Source: Taenia hydatigena
Taxonomy: Eukaryota; Platyhelminthes; Cestoda; Cyclophyllidea; Taeniidae
Assembly (NCBI GenBank): GCA_036345935.2
Contig: JADWOT020000001.1
Span: 25,251,886 to 25,315,885, forward strand
Direction of reading: 5' to 3'
DNA length: 64,000 nucleotides
Part shown: piece by piece, positions 13,501 through 25,600 of the stretch
Numbering within the stretch: position 1 is the first letter of the stretch
Layout of the letters: every line of letters begins with the position of its first letter
Made by a program: the position numbers and the translations under genes
Notes under the pieces: generated by a model
Database searches by the model: none
The model's input: the letters and a program-made list of their open reading frames with translations, nothing else
What the model was told of the DNA's origin: nothing

Positions 13501-16500
13501 CAACACCAACCAAAATATATTGACATTTGAATACTATTTCTGCTTATTTTGCTTGAACCTAATGGCTTAGCAACAAGAACCATGAAATAAGAACAGTATA
13601 GCGGAGATTTTGGTGAGAGTTGAAGGGAACCGAAGTGTCAAGCTAATCAGCTACCTCAATCGGTTTAAGCATGCCTTAAAGGTGGGAAAATGTAGATCTC
13701 TAAGTGACAGGTATAGGGCTGATACAAGTGTGATCTCTGTTTTCCATTCCTTGATCATTTTTACCGAAGATTTGACAGCTGACTGTTACCTACCAATGAC
13801 AGAAGAATGGAGGAAAATAATTCAATTTATCTAGAATAGCAAACTTTGCATGGTTCACTTGAGTTCATTTGTCTCATAAAATGCGACAAGTTGGCGGCGA
13901 CCCTAGAAAACCTTTGTGCAAAAATGGATACCATGGAAAGTAAAGGAGAAATTTGTATCAAAGCCATTGTTATTGCATAAAGTACGAAGTATAGAAAGTA
14001 TGCAAATCCTGTGTCTATATGTTCTGCTTTCAAGCCTGCGTACCTTTTTAAAGCAAATTTGGTGAAAAATAAATTTTGCATCCCTGTGCGCAATAAATTA
14101 ATAGATTGCATTTTTTGACATTGAATCTGTGCAATAGCTCACAAAGGAACTAAATAAAATGCAAATTTAATGTCATCTGAAGCAGCTACTAAGCAATGAA
14201 TTGCAGTCATCTTCGAAAACGCCAGTCAGCAGATCGATTCCAAGTTTAGGAGCCACTTAACCCTAGGCTATACCCTACAACTTAGTTCTTACTTAAAAGC
14301 CTTAAATAATTTTTGTTGCGAAATAGCTTACCCTATTCAGTAAATAAAAATTTTGCAAATAACGTTGAATACTGTCAAAAGCGTTATGTATTCTGTGACA
14401 GACCTGCCATTTTCAAATATTTTAAAGACCAGATATTTCATTTTGCTTCCAAATCCTGGTTTGTTATGCTTGCTAGCCATCTGAGAGCACGAATGTGGTA
14501 AAATTATTTCTCACAGATGAGGGTAGTGATAGAAGGTAGTGATTTATTAAAAAAAAATAAATTAACTCTCATTTAATGCATAACGCACCCAAGAAAGACT
14601 TCCGCAACCATTTAGCTCTTTTTATGAAAAACCGGTGTACCTAGCAAAGAGTAGTAAAGAAGAAATTCATTCAAAACTTAGAAAATTAAGTGCTTTTGAG
14701 ATTTATGTTGGATAAAGCCAAATTTCTTTGCTTGAAATCGCTTAAACAATTAATTATTGAAAAGTTAGCTCCGTGAGGTAAAGATATAACGTCGTAAAGG
14801 TCGGACAAGGAAGCACAAATGTGCTATCAGTTGTGGTTGGGATGTAATAAGTGAAAAAGAAAAAGCAAAGGATTTCCTTCAAACCAATCATTATTAGAGC
14901 CATCTTGATTTGCACAGCTACTAGGCTTTCTTGGTCCTAAGTGATGGGAAGAGAAAACAGCGAAATCAGCAACGGCGTTAGCTTCTACCCCAGGCCACAA
15001 CAGTTTACCTCCATTGCTGCATTAAGAGAAGATATTAAGGATTCACCCTCCACAAGACAACTGCGCCTCGGGCAAGCGTTCTCAACATGGCGGAGCGTAA
15101 GGCTACAGGTCTACCTGACAACATATCTGACGCCCCGTCATAAACAATCCACATCAATGCTGCTGACGTCAGCATAACAGCTGATCCCACAGACACGCGA
15201 CTGAACCAAAGTAAGGTTGTGGGATGCAAATTCTCCCTGCGCTTATGATAGCCTAGATATTGGGAGATTAAAGATTAGCGTAAGCTGAAGCCACTAGTTG
15301 AAACAATTTCGACACTTATAGGAGCCAAAAATTTACTGACAAGGCACTTTTTCTTGTTCATAGTTGTGTGTTACTAAGTAATGACGGGACTCTGCAATCT
15401 TTTCGAATGCTTAAGCTAAATTTAAAGAGCTAGCGATGCATCATGGAATGCTTTTCTCATAACAATATATTTATATGGTCTGTAACCAATCCGGAGCGAT
15501 GGGATTTAATAACGCCAAAATGGTAAAGAATTATGGATGATATTTCTAAACCCCTCTGTTTGTCACCTCTTAACGCGTAAGTTAAACATTACCTGGCCCC
15601 CATGACCATCTTGATTACAAAGTTGAAAACAATTTATATTGTCTTTCAAATTGCCCATGAATAACATTGCTCTTCATACATTGGCTTTGACATTTTATCT
15701 CCTGCCTATAACGACATACGAGTCGCATGATCAACTCACCACTGTTAAGGTTTTGTCCCTGACAAAATTTTTATCTAAGTCCTGTTTAAAAATACTTTGT
15801 GATAACTGGACTTCTTTGACAAAGCGCATTTCGTACTTTGGTCAAAACTTAATTTTAAGTTGTTTGTCCTCCTTTCACATCGCTTTTGTCTAAACAATTT
15901 ATTACGAACAAACGTTTGCCGCGATTAAATAGTGCTCAGGTGTAGGTGACTTGCGGATGCGTCAGTAAGTGCACTGAATAAATGAAGACTCTGAAAGTTC
16001 TTCCTATCTGAAAAAAGCAAGAAACGCTCAATGCAGCTCAGAACTTTAAAATATCTGCTTACTCCTTCCAAACCTATGGTACATCAACTTGGAGAGCTCG
16101 AATTCGGATTTCTTTAAACTACATTAGGTGGTGATGGTCTAAGACCAAGGCCGGTGGGGCTGATGGGCAGGAAGGATGACAACTTGACACCAATTGGTAA
16201 TTTCCCTGCGTTGATATCGTCTAGTGCTCAATTTTAAACATTATTTTAGGTGTGCCGGAGTTGGCTGCTTTCACTCCGTATCACTTTGGTTTTAGGTTTT
16301 ACGGTGTTTCGAGGAATATATTTCCCAAAAGTAAGATTAGTTTGCTCCATTACCACGCATTTATGGACAAACAATGGACTTAAGTCGGCTTTTTAAACCG
16401 GCTTTGGCCAATATATGATTGTCTCTTTGTACTATAGTAGATGACTACTTGTCAAACCTGCACGCGTAAGTGTCGATGGCTTAGTTAAGCACTGCAAACC

Positions 16501-18463
16501 AGATTTATGGAAAGTGAGCTCGTTCTACTTGTTGAAACTTATTCTGGTAAAAATAAAAACAAATTTTTCTATCGCCATCTAGTGATTAAAAACCTGTCTT
16601 ACGAAGTGCTTTTAAGGCCCTTTGTTACGTTCTAAGTGATAAGAGACCACAGGTCATAGCACTAAAGTTAGAGCTGGTAGAGAGTAAACTTTTAAATTTA
16701 TAGCCTAAAAAGTTTTGAGAAGTAGACAAAGGTAGAGGTAGGTGGTTTGTGATAGCTTTAAATATAAAAGTATTTTAAATTTAGATCACGTTGAGCGGTT
16801 TATATTAGTAAAATTCTGCGAACACTCCTCCTTTTTGCTCAAAATCCTTTTGGTCCTTCCTCGTCGTATGGTTGTGCTTCACGCAGTTATCTTTAAATGA
16901 TAGAGGCTAGAATTCATTTGATCTAAAACCATTTTACTGGATGACTTTAAATAACACTAGCAGCTTACCTTAATTCCATCACGATTTAGATCATTTAGAC
17001 ATTTAATGCTCGCTACTTTTTACAAATCGCATCCTAAGCTTACTCATTTCAGCAGCCATTGTATCTAAGCGGTTCTGCGTCAATGATATTGGATCATGTT
17101 GAACTCAGGCAAAACTGGTGATTACTGAAAACTTACGTGATTAAGGTATGGTGGCTGTATACATAATTATTTAATTTGAATAGGAAAAAGTCATATTTAG
17201 TGCATTTAAAACTTGCATAGCAGCATATAAGTGCTCATTACCTTTAAGTCGGCACGGTATGTGCACCTCCTTTGGTAGCCTAGCATTTAAAAAAGGCATT
17301 CAAAACAAAAGGCTCGCTTATAAGCCAATTATGAGTTTCGGTCTGCTAGGTCTTTTGCTTGCTGCAAAAACGCCTCTTCTGCAAACACAGTATGGTCGTC
17401 TCTAAACTGCTTCCAAAATAGTAATTTGAACAAAAAATAGAGGCAATTTTTAGAATTCGTATTTATTTTTGAAACAGAGAGCCGTGAACAGTAGTACCTG
17501 ACCATAAGGTCAATGCCCATATCGTCAGGAATAATACGACAAATTACTCAAGCGGTGTCCCTTGTATATGCACTCTCTTTAAATATTCAAATGACGTCTT
17601 ACAAACCCTTACTATTTGCAGGTTTCGAGATGCAGAAGGGCTTTTTCTAATTAACGCAAATCTGTCGAAAAGCGGCATTCACTTAGGGCCTCCCAGATTC
17701 TACCCAAACCAAATGCACCACCATTTGCTGAACTGGGTGCATTTTCTGTCTAATTTATATTGAATTTGAAGTAGCTAAAATCCTTAAGTAATTTATTCGT
17801 TTATCGGTCTAGGTTGGCAATAGCAGTAGCCCCAAAAATTGAACATTGTCTCTTGTCTGGTAATCTGACAGGTGGTATTATTTGATTATGACGATCTTTC
17901 AACGTGCATGGCACTAAGGCTAATGGACCATTGCTCTGAAAGTTGCTTATTGATTACTTATCCTACGTGTCAATTCTAGCTGTTTTGTTGTAAAGACTAG
18001 TCCTGATTGACTTCTCATTTTGCTACTTTCAACGTCTCCTACTCCTCATCTACTGCCACAAATATATTCAACGAAAACGAATCGACTTTGAAGCAAAATA
18101 GGTAAAGTGACAGATTCACACAAAAGCATGTTAAGTCTCCTAATCTGGTGCGCAGTTGGGATTTCCTGCACAATACTATGCTAGCAATTTTTTGCAGAAC
18201 GAAATACCTAGGGGTAGGTATCGGCCAAAATGTACGGATTGGTTAACAAGTTCTCAGAATGTGTGAAGTCCATATTGCCCCATGGATTGCAATAGGTTAA
18301 ATGCAATTTAAGCATAACGACGAACCGGTTACGTCGTTTTTTTCCATGCTTTGCAGATTTCAGACCTCTAGATCACAAATATTGCTCTGTCGAAATCTGG
18401 GCTATGAGAATGATTGGTTTTCCCTGCTTGTCACGTGAAGGGAAAGAGTACAAAACCTTACTT
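7510..18463. other. Non-coding stretch, no gene seen
   Basis: About 11 kb without a supportable gene. The longest open frame is 94 codons (13827-14111, minus strand) and has no recognisable domain. Three short plus-strand open frames follow each other between 7675 and 8406, in two different frames, with no family resemblance. A GC-richer patch lies at about 14940-15240 with open frames on both strands. A 7-bp hairpin with a TACG loop is at 13259-13276. GCATTTAA or TTAAATGC occurs at 7912, 8407, 10337, 10475, 10811, 17202, 17283 and 18297. No microsatellite longer than a few units was noticed. Confidence 0.55.
13259..13276. other. Short hairpin with TACG loop
   Basis: The inverted arms TTGAGAA (13259-13265) and TTCTCAA (13270-13276) flank the loop TACG. 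The 7-bp arms are perfect, but several such hairpins are expected by chance in 64 kb. No poly-T run follows on either strand, so it is not a bacterial-type terminator. It is noted because a longer hairpin with the same loop occurs at 34422-34441. Confidence 0.4.
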
Positions 18464-19099
18464 TCAAGTGCCAAAGTTTTTTTTTAATTTTAGCCAATAA
18501 TGTGGAATGATACATGCGTGTATTATTTGCATATACGTGGAAAGATCTACGAAATAATGCGCTGTTTTGAAGTGAATAGATGATTGTAGAGCAGAAAGGT
18601 AAGGTAACAGTGCAGATATAGAGAATAAATAGACAGAAATGGTGAAAAATCTAAAACTGCTAAATTGATAGGAAATCCATGAAACAAAAATGAATTGAAG
18701 AGCAGGCGGAGGTGTAAGAATAATCAAGTCATTATATAAATGCCTTTTCCTAATGTCATGCCTCAAACTCTCTTGTGCAGCGATGCGCGACCATGCACAG
18801 GGGGAGAAAGAAAATGAGGAAAATGGTAGAGACAAATGGTCTGTTAGCTTCAGATGCTGTATGGATGCATATGATACGACTGACGAGGAACTGGCTTTGG
18901 TCTGCTGCATTGCACTCAGCCTTATCTGCTCTTTTGTCAGGCAGTATTTCTTCTGAATCATCCACCGAGGGGCTTTAAGACGATATAAGAGCAGAGAATT
19001 GGTAAAACTGAAGTAGAGCGAAGAAAAGGAAAAAAAAATTGCAGTGGTGCGTTCTGGTCTTTCGCTTAGTATCTCGGGTCCTTTTTCCGTCCAAGTCAT
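18464..19099 (-). other. Longest open frame (211 codons), probably not a gene
   Basis: This minus-strand frame opens with ATG (complement at 19097-19099) and is the longest in the window. An in-frame stop lies just upstream at 19115-19117. The deduced product is dominated by Ser, Leu, Phe, Ile and Tyr, with repeated S/F/L runs, and matches no family I recognise. The plus strand here is strongly purine-rich, so the plus-strand triplets TTA, CTA and TCA, which are the minus-strand stops, are rare. That is enough to keep the frame open without selection. The overlapping 110-codon minus frame at 28404-28736 arises in the same way in a similar block. I consider this a compositional artefact, with a small chance of an orphan coding region. 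No ribosome-binding or splice context supports translation. Confidence 0.35.
18480..19040 (+). repeat. Purine-rich low-complexity block 1
   Basis: On the plus strand G clearly exceeds C and A exceeds T for about 560 bp, with recurring words such as GAATAGAT, GAGAATAAAT and AGACAGAAAT. The texture resembles an old tetranucleotide array (GAAT/GATA/GAAA type) after heavy mutation, but no intact array remains. The skew explains the long minus-strand open frame that covers the same interval. Similar blocks with the same strand bias occur at about 28400-29140 and 58230-58770. The boundaries are approximate. Whether this is a decayed satellite or a conserved purine tract cannot be told without a comparison genome. 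Confidence 0.55.
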
Positions 19100-19199
19100 G
19101 ACTCCATTATCTATTTATGATCTGCAAGGATATCGCTTCTCCACAAGGTGTTTGCTAATGGTACTTTTCACTTTCAATCCAATCGCGCTTCATCGTGCG

Positions 19200-19232
19200 C
19201 AAGTAGTATCAATACTACGCATCAAGTAGTAT
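19200..19232. repeat. Direct/inverted/direct 7-10 bp repeat cluster
   Basis: CAAGTAGTAT occurs twice (19200-19209 and 19223-19232). Between them lies ATACTAC (19212-19218), which is the reverse complement of GTAGTAT. The central copy can pair with either neighbour, giving two mutually exclusive 7-bp hairpins with a 2-nt or a 7-nt loop. The cluster sits in the gap between the two same-frame minus-strand open frames. Such triplets are unusual but the arms are short. No function is assigned. Confidence 0.55.
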
Positions 19233-19243
19233 GAGGTGGATCA

Positions 19244-19684
19244 TCATTGCAAATTTACGGTCTGAAGGTATATATACGGATGCAAAAAATTGAGTGAGAG
19301 ATGTTTCATAAAAGGGGATTGCCCATTTGCAAACGAAATCAAATGAACATTGCGGAAATAAGAGCAGTAATGTTTAGTTTGATTGCTTCTCGTCTGCGTT
19401 GCCATGACACCATGCGAAAGGGAAATCCGTATGCCCATACTTGTTAAGAAAATTGTTGGCATACGTTTCTTAAAAGACATTAAATAAGCTTGCTTATTGC
19501 CTGAAGTGTTTGTTAAGAGACTAAGCTTTAAGTGTTGATTTGAAAGGCAGTCCAGCTTTTTTTGAATCACTCTAGAACTAAGTAGATGGATTATCCCGTT
19601 GAGGTAAGTGCATTCCATATTGCCGAAACGAGTAGCACTGGTGTGCATGCAAATAAGGCTGGATTGTGAACCATTGAAAAGCAA
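19244..19684 (-). other. Second longest open frame (146 codons), probably not a gene
   Basis: The minus-strand frame begins with TTG. The first ATG is at 19646-19648, giving 134 codons from ATG. It is in the same reading frame as the 211-codon frame downstream, separated by about 150 nt that contains stops, so the two could only be joined by splicing. The product is rich in Ser, Leu, Asn and His, with scattered Lys/Arg and no recognisable domain, signal peptide or transmembrane segment. A frame of this length is borderline by chance over six frames of 64 kb at this composition. It is reported for its position next to the longer frame and is not called as a gene. Confidence 0.3.
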
Positions 19685-19699
19685 AGTCTGGATTATAGG

Positions 19700-22600
19700 T
19701 CTTAACCTTTAATTAAGGGAGAAATAATGTTCATCTGCAGAATCGTCATCAAAGGGTTAAGATTAGCAGACATTTATTAAGCACTCTAGTTCACTTGTCA
19801 AGCAAATCTGCAAGATGATAGCCCGTCCAAATGAGAAAGGCTGCTCTCCATTTTATTATTTGGCTTTTGCTTCTACGCACTACTCTGTTAATCAAATAAA
19901 TTTTAATTTGATGCTAGAGAGGGCTAGTTAAACCAACTATCGCTCTTCACTATGTCTTCGTAGTAGAGAGGTAAACTACCTGATTTAAAGACGTGAATCA
20001 TCGCATTATCCCAAGAATAGATGGTGCAGCCAAACAAAAATACTTCAATCGACCAAAATAGTGACACCACGATAAAATAAATTGCCCATTTTAAGGAAGT
20101 AGAATTGCTTTTTTCCCCAGGCACTGCTATCCCCGATAATAACAAGTGCAAAGCAAGTCCACTCATGCCTTATCGATCAGACACCAAGAGAGAATTACTG
20201 ACACATCAAAACACTGCTATAATATCCATAGAGGTCATTCCTATTCACTTAACAAACACCATAAATTAGACGCATTTAGCGCCTTCAAACCCATGTGCTA
20301 GATTTTTAGAATTTATTTCTCTAGATGCTAACTTAATGCTCCCTATAACAATGGCGCGAGTGCGTAAACCTTCATCGTCAAGGGTGGTATATGCTTATAA
20401 CTCAGTGACTGCACGATGAAGATGTCAAATGCCCCCTAAAGATTTGAAACCAAGGTCATTTTACATCAGAGGGCAAATGTATTGCGATTATATTTTTCAG
20501 AATCGTCGAACCAGTGTAATTCAACTTGATATCGACGAGTTGAGAAGAAACATCAATGGGTACGAGTGACGAGGTCGCACCAGTCATCTCAAGACTTGGA
20601 GTCTCCTGCCTCATTATTTGCGCATTTAAGCAAGTAAAAACCCGAATTTACGGTTATATTCAACCTTGGTGCCAAGTTGTCGGTCAATAGCTTTTAGTTC
20701 TGAGAAAAAAATTATAAGGGAAACTTTAGGCAGCTTAAAATGATGAATTCAGTCTCAGTTTAAAATAAAATGAAACGGCTAATAAAATTTAGTTTCGCAC
20801 AATGCAATGGCACTTAGTACCATGCTGGAGCATATCCATGGATTCCCACGATTGGCAGGTGCCATGAAAATCATCACAAAGACATAAAAGGGAGGCAAGT
20901 AGTAGTATGGTGCGTTGGACATTAAAAGTTTCTGCAAAATGAAAGAAATTGATTGCAATATTTGAATTGTTTAATCCCCGGTCATTTACCTCCATCGAGC
21001 AGCCTGGTCTAAACCGTATAAGTAATTTGGGTCTACATATGCCCCAGTAAAGTTGAATAGACAACTGAGTTAAGTAAATCTCCCCAAACCTCAGACACCC
21101 TTATGAGATATAAATAAAGGGTTCTAGCATCTTGGATGCATCCTGACTGGAGCGTATTTTTTATTATATTTAGTCCTTAGAATTAGAACTAAAACCAATT
21201 ATGCCTAAAATCTCTCGAGTCATGTATTATACTTGCTGTTTAGATGTTAAGCGATGGCATAATTCTGATTCACTTACATCCGATTCCAGCCGACTAATGT
21301 ATTTAACATCTACCAAGCTTGTATCTACTTCTGATTTTAATCATCATTTCGGTATAGAAGTTTGACTGTGGTAAAGATTACAGGAAAATAAACGCAGCAA
21401 CGCCCTTCCTAAATGCATTAATTACGTAACCTTCAAGGAATCATAGCACCTTCCATTTTATAATAGCGCCAAGATATTGTGTCCTTCAAAATGCCTGCTA
21501 AGCATTGATCCGCGGCTGTCAAATAGGTCGGATCAACATTATTGAACCACTTAGAGTTAAGATATAGCTTAAAGATTACTTTTCACGGCATAAGACAGTG
21601 GATGAGTATCCGTTTTCTGATGTTGTGGTAACTCTAAAAATGACGGTAGAATTATTTGCACCTATTCATTTCCATATCCGACCCGCGAAGAACCGTTAAC
21701 TTCCTGTAGTATTGACCCATGCAAAACCTGAACTTTAATTATTTCAAAACGTAGTATGAGGTTTATGTTAGTATCCTTTTAACTGACGTGTTTATAAATG
21801 ATCAAATACATTTCCTTCAATTTCGTTTCCTTAAAAAATAACTAATTTTAGTCGTTTTTTTCGCAATCAAGCTTTTTCAAGTAGAGAATGACAAGACAAA
21901 ATAGATAAAAGGAATATAAACCATCAAAGCGCCTGGAGTTTTTAGAAAAAGCACGCAAATCACCTTAAGTCGGGGAGTAGACAGCTTTGATGGGTAGTAC
22001 TATTTAGTGCATCAGGCCATGATGGAGTGCAGAGAAGTCGTTTTTTTTAAAAAATCCACGCAAAACAAATGTCTTTTTGGTTAGGGAAATTTACCTGCAT
22101 AATGACTTCTCCCTCATTTGTTAGGCAAACGACTCTCACGAAAGTAAGTCACAGAATCCCTTGCTTTGACTACTAATTCCATGCTGCAAAACATCGTTCC
22201 TTGGCTGCAAAGAACGCTGACCGAAATGTTAAGTTGTAAGGATAATTAACTTTAGTTAAGAAAGGAATACTTAATCACATTGGCACTAATAATACCCAAA
22301 AGCAGGGTGGGTATAATAACGATGCTACAACCTCCATGTTTTGAGGACGCCAGTTCACTTCGTGCAATGACAAAGGCCGGAAAGAGTAGGTGAGTGGTTG
22401 ACTTGACATTTAGACAAAATTTTTTTGCGGTTAAGCTCTTGAAGGATCAGCTTTTTGGTGAGATAGCCTGCAAAATGTCGTGATATTTGCGGGGATGGAT
22501 TTCTAGAAGTGGATTTTAAATAATAAGCTCCGGCAAAGTGTACTCAATCAACTAGCAAAGGATTCGGGGACTATTTTTAGCCAACTGAGTGCGCCATTTT

Positions 22601-25600
22601 TGAACACTTTTTTGCCGAGTGTCATATGCTTTTACTCACCGTTAGTTAATCATTGCAATATGCTGTTTTCCTTTAGACTGCTTAACTATCTGCTGTAGCG
22701 ACCGATTATATGAATTTAATTTCACAGCCCTGAATAACTGATGGCTGTTTCTACTTTGGCTGTTTATTACCCAACATAAATGGAAGGTATAAACCTACAG
22801 ACTGTGGACATTAGACAACAAAGCACTTTTCGCTAAAGTATCGTCCAACAGGCACTGCATTTTTTACAATATATTTAAGCCAGCAATTGGCGAAATTTAT
22901 TCTTTATAGCGTGAAACCATTTAAAGTGTAATGCGCCATAGTCATACAAGGCAAAAACTAGAGACATGATTGATTGGACAGTTATTTTTAGCGCACTATT
23001 TCTAATCACTAGAAGCAGCAATAGTCACTCTAGTGCCTTTAAATACTGCTAAGAACCTCACAATTTCTTAGGAAGCACCGTTACTCGCACCTTATAGTCT
23101 TCGATCTCGCTGAGTAGTTAATAATCAAATGTAGACGAGTTTCAATGGCAGTGGTGCTAGCATGATGATAAGGCTATCTGGTCCTCAAATTTCAACACCT
23201 GCGCCGCAAATATCACAAATTTCACGCACAATAAATAAGCATATAATATTTGCTGTAGGATGCAGATATAAGGTTAATCGTGTTGCCTCACGGTATCCGT
23301 TTTCAAGCCAGTCTATATATAGCTTTGAAAGCGTGATAAAAGGCAGCTTGTCCCTTTTAAGACCCACGTTAGAAGTTCATGCGTGGCAGTCTGCCAAGCC
23401 TTTTAACGATACTTCTTATTGAGTTTCGTCCAAACCCTATTTTCATTAACAATGAAGTGTCGTGCTCATCAGACATGAGTTTAAGGACTTGAAGCAACTG
23501 TAATGCTAAAATCCAGATGCAAGCATGCCCTGGCACTCTATCTGTATTGTGTCATCGCCACACGTCCCAGTCCGAGCTTATATGGCTCTCAGCATCTCAA
23601 AGCAATGACCTGAAAAAGGCAACACCATATATAGGAAGGAGAGCCTACAAGTGCAAAACCAATTTAACATTACCCTGTAAGGCTGTCAGGCAGTTAAACA
23701 AGCAAGTAAATATAACGTTGACATGGCCTTAAGCATAAAAACAGACACGTTTTTAGGTTACTAAGGGAACAAGGGTGTAGCTACTGCATTTTATTTCGAT
23801 TTCTGATTTTATAGAAATGGCTTGCTGGTTTATGAACTCCCCCCATACCATCTCCCTAAAATCCTGCATGAATCACCTTTATAATTGGTAACATGTTTCT
23901 GTGACTTGCCAAAATAACATGGGCGCATTTGCAGATAAGTTGGGTAAATGTAGGGCGTCTGTCCTGAAAAACATTCTGATTAATTTGGCGCAAAACTGAC
24001 AAAAGGAACTCGCAAAAAGCTAGATCTTAGGTAGAAGGTTTTCACAATGAAGTATTTCCTAAGTAAAAGCAATGCTGCATGATGCTATAAAACTAAATGA
24101 GATCAAATGCGACGTATAGCAGCTTAAATGATCGACTTAAGGATGTGCTTTAAACGGGTTATTGCGTTTGATTAAATGGAAGGGATTATTTTGCATGCGC
24201 TGGTAAGTAGTGAGTTCGTTTGATTTTGCAAATGTTACAAGCAGATCATCAGAGCGTGTATCACCAGACTCATGACCTCATTTTTTCTGGACGTTAGCAA
24301 TAAGAATAACAGCAACAATAAAAGTAGTTAAAACCAAAATTGGAAACTAGGTTTTTGGAAGGATGTCCTATTCCCTGTCCTTTCTTAATTATGCATAAAC
24401 TGGCTGCAGATCCCACCTTTTGTTCAACGTTTTCTTCCAAATGCAAAAGATATCATTTTTAATCCACTCATTTTGTTTTGACTACAACCATGCTATTGTC
24501 CAACTGCAGGCAATAACCATTTGAAGAGGTGCTTCGAGTAAGTATGGTAGCGTGATGCATTCCCTTTAACTATTGTTCAATTCTAAGTGCCTGCAAAATT
24601 TGCAGTGTTTACACTTTGGTTGTGTCAGTTAAAGAATAACAGCTGCCTTTGCAAAGAGATAAGGGATTTTTGCCATTTAAAATTGTCTTGAAAGGTAATT
24701 AGTTTCGATAATTTACTGCCAGGGATATGATGTAGACTGCATTTCCAACATCAATTTCAGTCATTTCGTAGATGAGCAATCTAGAGCGATGATTTCACCA
24801 CCCGAAAGCAATAAAGAATTATAAAGTGGTGGTTTTAAGCTACTCGTCTACTTAGCCTTCACGATTTTCTAAACCACAGATTACGAAACTAATTTGCCTT
24901 TTAATGCATGGTGCTTCCAACTAACGATTACTTTTGATGCGTTGGTTTCGTGATCATTCTGCGCTGTCTAGAGCGACGCACGACAATCCAAATTGTAAGG
25001 CAAAAATTTTCTTTCCTGATCATGGTGCCTGATGCATTAATCTCAACAAATTTTGCTCAATTAATACGAGTTAGGAAGAAAATTTCTGACAACCCACTTT
25101 CTTCAAATGCCAACAAGCAGCGCTACGTTTTTGAATAGTGATTTCAAAAAGCTCTGAACTCAAATCGTTGCCTTCTCCTATGCAGTGATTCGCAGAAGAA
25201 GCTTTACCGATGCCCAGTGCTGATAAGTGGGTGGCCCAATAGGCTGAGTTCGTCCTCTAGGAAGGCATTTGGAAACACCCACTGCCATTTAGGAGCTTAA
25301 ATTTGTTTTGCCTATTATTTAAATTTAGCAACCACCTTTTTAAAAAATAAGGATTACAGGAAATGCTATATAAACATTTGATCGTAGCTAAAAAAATCTC
25401 TTTGCTCATATGACGGAGGTGTGTCGAAGACGACCTCTTACTGTCTCAAGCAAACACTTACCTTGTTATAAAAAGGAATGCTCTTGGCTATTTACAAATC
25501 TAGAAATCAAGTTTTATTTTTCTTCTATCCCTACAATGACCATTAACATTTTTTATAGTCTGTCATTGCATTAAAGCTCCATTTGTGTTGTGTTCCTGTT

